Source of the DNA: Tolypothrix brevis GSE-NOS-MK-07-07A
Lineage (GTDB): Bacteria > Cyanobacteriota > Cyanobacteriia > Cyanobacteriales > Nostocaceae
DNA length: 64,000 bases
Reading direction: 5' to 3'
NCBI GenBank assembly: GCA_019358985.1
Contig: JAHHIJ010000004.1
Span: 1 to 64,000 of the forward strand
Positions 61,314 to 64,000 of this stretch are shown in pieces. Positions within the stretch are counted from its first letter, which is position 1, and every line of letters begins with the position of its first letter. The position numbers and the translations under genes were made by a program. The notes below the pieces were generated by a model, which worked only from the letters and a program-made list of their open reading frames with translations, did not search any database and had not been told where the DNA came from.

Positions 61314-62153
61314 TTAAAACCCAAACGCTAAAGCATCAAGCATATATTTACTTTTATCACCTCCAACTTCTAAATAAATTTCCAGTAATTCCTCATAAGC
61401 AGTGGCTCCCCCTACAATATTCCAAAACTCATTTCCAATAACAACAGCTTCTTTAAAAGGCGTATAGTTTAATGCCAGTGAATGTTTATAATCAGTTTTT
61501 TTCACACCGTAAGAGTTATAAGGCATAGCATAATAGGCTTGTAACTGCGGACGCTTTGCACCCCGCAACAAGTGAAATCTCAACAACCGCTGGGTAACTT
61601 CTAAACATTGTCCTTTATTTGGTTTGGGAGATTTAATTTCAAATAAAAATTCTGTGTCATCATTGGTGAGAATATATAAGTCAGCACGCACTGTTTTGAT
61701 CTCTAAATCATCTGAACGGCGAGAGTTTAGCACTGCTGTTATCATTTCTTCTAAAGAAGGTTTAGCTTGTCCTCTTTTAGCGGCAGATTCGTAATTTTCT
61801 TTTTGACGTTCGGCTTCGGCAAATGCTGCCAGACTTACTTCTGCTCTAATATCATAACTTCGGCGTGCTTGCTGATGATATTCAAGAGCAATTAAGCGAG
61901 CGCATTCTTCAAGAGAATTTCCTAATCTGGTACTCAATCCGCGTTCAAATTGGTTGATACGTATTAATTCTGGTGGAATAAGTGCTGCTTGAAAGGGTTT
62001 CAATTCTCCATTAGCTGAAAATCGAGATAAATACTCTGCTGCATTATCGGGTTTTATAATTTCGCGTCCTTTATATTCATCTACAAGTCCATCAATAAAT
62101 CCCTCTAAATAGCCTTTAATTTCGGCGCGAGTTTTAGAACTAATAGCTGTCAT
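61314..62153 (-). CDS. TdeIII-type type II restriction endonuclease
   Basis: 279 residues. The catalytic signature is D158-x13-E172-I-K174 (ADLYILTNDDTEFLFEIKSP), a PD-(D/E)xK core. I recognise TdeIII-family features in the N-terminal RAEIKGYLEGFIDGLVDEYK and LSTRLGNSLEECARLIALEY. The TdeIII prototype cuts GGNCC; applying that specificity here is inference. It follows the methylase gene by 11 bases on the same strand, so protection is made first. Confidence 0.85.
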   Translation of the reverse strand: MTAISSKTRAEIKGYLEGFIDGLVDEYKGREIIKPDNAAEYLSRFSANGELKPFQAALIPPELIRINQFERGLSTRLGNSLEECARLIALEYHQQARRSYDIRAEVSLAAFAEAERQKENYESAAKRGQAKPSLEEMITAVLNSRRSDDLEIKTVRADLYILTNDDTEFLFEIKSPKPNKGQCLEVTQRLLRFHLLRGAKRPQLQAYYAMPYNSYGVKKTDYKHSLALNYTPFKEAVVIGNEFWNIVGGATAYEELLEIYLEVGGDKSKYMLDALAFGF

Positions 62154-62164
62154 GTGTATGAAAA

Positions 62165-63535
62165 TTATAAAATTATTGTTAGCAAAGCTTTCGCCAAATG
62201 GTAAACAACAGGTACTGATACAGCATTACCAAATTGATGCTTTGCAGTTGACTCGTTATTAGCAATCTGAAACCATTCGGGAAAGCCTTGCAATCTAGCG
62301 TAATCTTGTGCTAATAAAGGTTTGAATTTTTTCTTTTGATAAATTTCTTTAATAAATGTTTGTTTATATGCTTCGGGTTCTTGACACTCTATCGAGATTG
62401 TTGCTACAAAATCTCTCGTTCCAGTCGCGGTTAAAGTCCCAATAGCATCAGCATGAGGCAAGAAAATTTTAGATATACCGTTAATTCCCGAAGATATTTT
62501 AGAGTTGACAAATTCATATCCTTGGTCTTCTACAAAACGCAGAATTTCTTTAGAAACCAAAGTCTGAATTTCTTCTTCTTGTAAATCGCTAATTAACGTT
62601 TCTAATACTTTTAAACTTAATGGATTCCCATCTTTCAGTCCGTAAATTTTCTTTCTTCTGTTTTTTAAGATAGTTTGACAAATTAACTTTTCTCTTGTAT
62701 TTGTTTCGATTAAGTCCCAAGAATGAATGGTAGTGTGTCCATCTCTGATGTCAGCAAATAAAAAGAAATCATTTAATTCATCTATTTTCTGAAATCTACC
62801 TCTAGAAGCAGGTATTTTGCTATCAAATAAAACCTTTTTTGGAAACTTTTTTTTAATAAAATTAGCTTTTTGTAAACCAAGAACAACATCATACAGCTTT
62901 AACTTTGTATTTACAGGTTTAGGAAAAGTAAAACCCCAGCAATTTTCTAGATCATTTCTAATTCCCACAATAAAAATTCTATCTCTATCTTGCGGCAATC
63001 CAAAATCATAGGAATTCAGCACCTGATATTTAATTACATAGCCAGATGCTGTCAAATTATCAATTATATATTGCAGGCTTGGTTTGTTTCTTGGTTCTGT
63101 TAAACCTTTGACATTTTCAAAAATAAAAGCTTTCGGTTGATTAGTTTTTACTACTCTAAAAACATCAAGCCATAATTTGCCTCTTGGGTCATCCAAGCCT
63201 TGTAATTTACCTGCAATAGACCAAGGTTGACAGGGAACTCCACCAACCATGACATCTATTTCAAAAGGTAGTTGATTGAGCTGGATAATATCTCCTAAAT
63301 AAGCTTCATCTGCATTATCAGATTTAATAAAATTATTTTGATAAACTTTAATGGCTTCTTTGTCAATTTCCGAATAGCCTAAACATTTTCCTCCTAACTC
63401 TTCTAGGGGAATTCTAAATCCACCTATGCCAGCAAACAAGTCTACAAACGTAAATTTAGATTTGCTAATTATGACATTTACAGGTTTAAATAATTGAAAT
63501 AATTCTAGTTGTTGACCATAAATACCTGGTTTCAT
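62165..63535 (-). CDS. DNA (cytosine-5) methyltransferase of the R-M pair
   Basis: 456 residues. Motif I FVDLFAGIGGF (residues 30-40), catalytic motif IV PCQPWS with Cys102, motif VI ENV at 140-142, motif VIII QDRDR near 180 and motif X HQFGNAVSVPV near 440. The section between motifs VIII and IX (about 200-390) is the target-recognition region. It methylates C5 of cytosine, most likely in the site cut by the partner endonuclease. All core motifs are intact. Confidence 0.96.
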   Translation of the reverse strand: MKPGIYGQQLELFQLFKPVNVIISKSKFTFVDLFAGIGGFRIPLEELGGKCLGYSEIDKEAIKVYQNNFIKSDNADEAYLGDIIQLNQLPFEIDVMVGGVPCQPWSIAGKLQGLDDPRGKLWLDVFRVVKTNQPKAFIFENVKGLTEPRNKPSLQYIIDNLTASGYVIKYQVLNSYDFGLPQDRDRIFIVGIRNDLENCWGFTFPKPVNTKLKLYDVVLGLQKANFIKKKFPKKVLFDSKIPASRGRFQKIDELNDFFLFADIRDGHTTIHSWDLIETNTREKLICQTILKNRRKKIYGLKDGNPLSLKVLETLISDLQEEEIQTLVSKEILRFVEDQGYEFVNSKISSGINGISKIFLPHADAIGTLTATGTRDFVATISIECQEPEAYKQTFIKEIYQKKKFKPLLAQDYARLQGFPEWFQIANNESTAKHQFGNAVSVPVVYHLAKALLTIIL

Positions 63536-63556
63536 TTGCCTTGCGATCGCTACAAT

Positions 63557-63784
63557 CTACCAAATTGCTTCTAAATTTAACACAAACCCAGGCAGCACGT
63601 CTTCGCCTGATAAAGTAATAGGCGATTCCATCACCTCAACTTCTTGCCCAATTCGATAAATCTCCACTTGCCGCGATTTACGATTAATTAACCAACCCAA
63701 ACGCACACCATTATCTATGTATTCCCTCATCTTTTCCTGTGCAACCTTCAAACTATCACTTGGTGAAAGTAACTCAATAAGACT
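63557..63784 (-). pseudogene. 5'-truncated Uma2 copy flanking the R-M cassette
   Basis: The frame opens inside IELLSPSDSLKVAQEKMREY and runs to LSGEDVLPGFVLNLEAIW and a normal stop. It matches the 3' part of the Uma2 copy at 60.65-61.23 kb at roughly 85-90 percent of residues, in the same orientation. Upstream of 63784 similarity ends abruptly and a stop is in frame, so the N-terminal two-thirds is gone. Confidence 0.88.
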
Positions 63785-64000
63785 ATTCTATCCCCTTCAT
63801 CCATTTTTCTGCTTACAGCGATACCTAACACATACAATACCACTTAAGCTACCTTAACGCACCTCTGCATATTCGCAAAAGCGATCGCACACTCTTCGAT
63901 ACAAGCGATCGCTTTCCAGAAGACCTCAAAAATAAAGCGTTTATTTGTTGTGGAAGAGTGAGTGCGATCGCTAATACTATGATGAATCGGCAAGTAAAAG
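63785..64000. other. Window end: HIP1-rich spacer, no gene seen
   Basis: Three GCGATCGC sites and AT-rich sequence. GACTATTCTATCCCCTTC at the very start of this stretch resembles AACTATTCTATTCCTTTC at 61.27 kb, between the other Uma2 copy and the endonuclease gene. Confidence 0.5.

Overview
The window comes from a filamentous, very probably heterocyst-forming cyanobacterium (order Nostocales). Evidence: photosystem II genes psbB and psbT, a kaiABC cluster with the short (101-residue) KaiA typical of Nostocales, a PatD-like heterocyst-frequency protein, PcxA, TxlA, Ycf20/DUF565, many HIP1 octamers (GCGATCGC), heptamer-type short tandem repeats and AT-rich spacers. It looks chromosomal. Genus cannot be fixed from what is visible.

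Layout. 0-0.8 kb: decayed type I methylase / MNT-HEPN remnant. 0.8-3.8 kb: peptide-type ABC permease and lipoprotein (their likely ATPase partner, a DppD-DppF fusion, lies at 57.4 kb). 4-9.2 kb: psbB, psbT, ribosomal protein S1 with a repetitive acidic tail, a HAD hydrolase. 9.4-14.1 kb: an island of toxin-antitoxin (TA) pairs (RelE-like, two VapC/PIN pairs, UPF0175-DUF3368) plus Uma2, a truncated Rpn/DUF2887 gene and a broken antitoxin copy, separated by HIP1-rich duplicated spacers. 14.2-16 kb: wreck of a CHAT-protease / periplasmic-binding-domain gene head-to-head with a Trypco1-like gene. 16.4-21.2 kb: complete branched-chain/neutral amino acid ABC operon. 21.4-34 kb: housekeeping genes (TxlA, SF1 helicase-like, PcxA, tRNA-Val, SDR, S4 protein, TolC). 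32.8-39.3 kb: kaiCBA and a divergent hybrid histidine kinase with degenerate receivers. 39.3-49 kb: GT39 transferase, an orphan structured RNA, glycerate kinase, ParDE, methyltransferase, SelO, SMI1/KNR4, GNAT. 49.3-53.2 kb: a type IIG-like restriction-modification (R-M) enzyme and a DUF4258-MqsA pair. 53.2-57.3 kb: RelA/SpoT, PatD, DUF6888/DUF6887 pair, palindrome array. 57.4-64 kb: ABC ATPase fusion, GNAT, PIN TA pair, and a TdeIII-type R-M cassette between two Uma2 copies.

The most distinctive features are in the repeats. One family of short palindromes keeps the ends GTAGAGACG...CGTCTCTAC but has at least three different self-complementary cores (TTCC/GGAA, TAGCA/TGCTA, CGAWW/WWTCG). Members are dispersed in spacers, two are tandemly amplified (16 x 22 bp; 11 x 41/45 bp), and at least two sit in frame inside protein genes. 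A second highlight is a ~380-nt multi-hairpin RNA-like segment at 42.06-42.44 kb resembling transposon guide RNAs (HEARO/omega-RNA), with no nuclease gene beside it. A third is the R-M cassette flanked by direct Uma2 repeats, one copy with a nonsense codon and the other cut at its 5' side.
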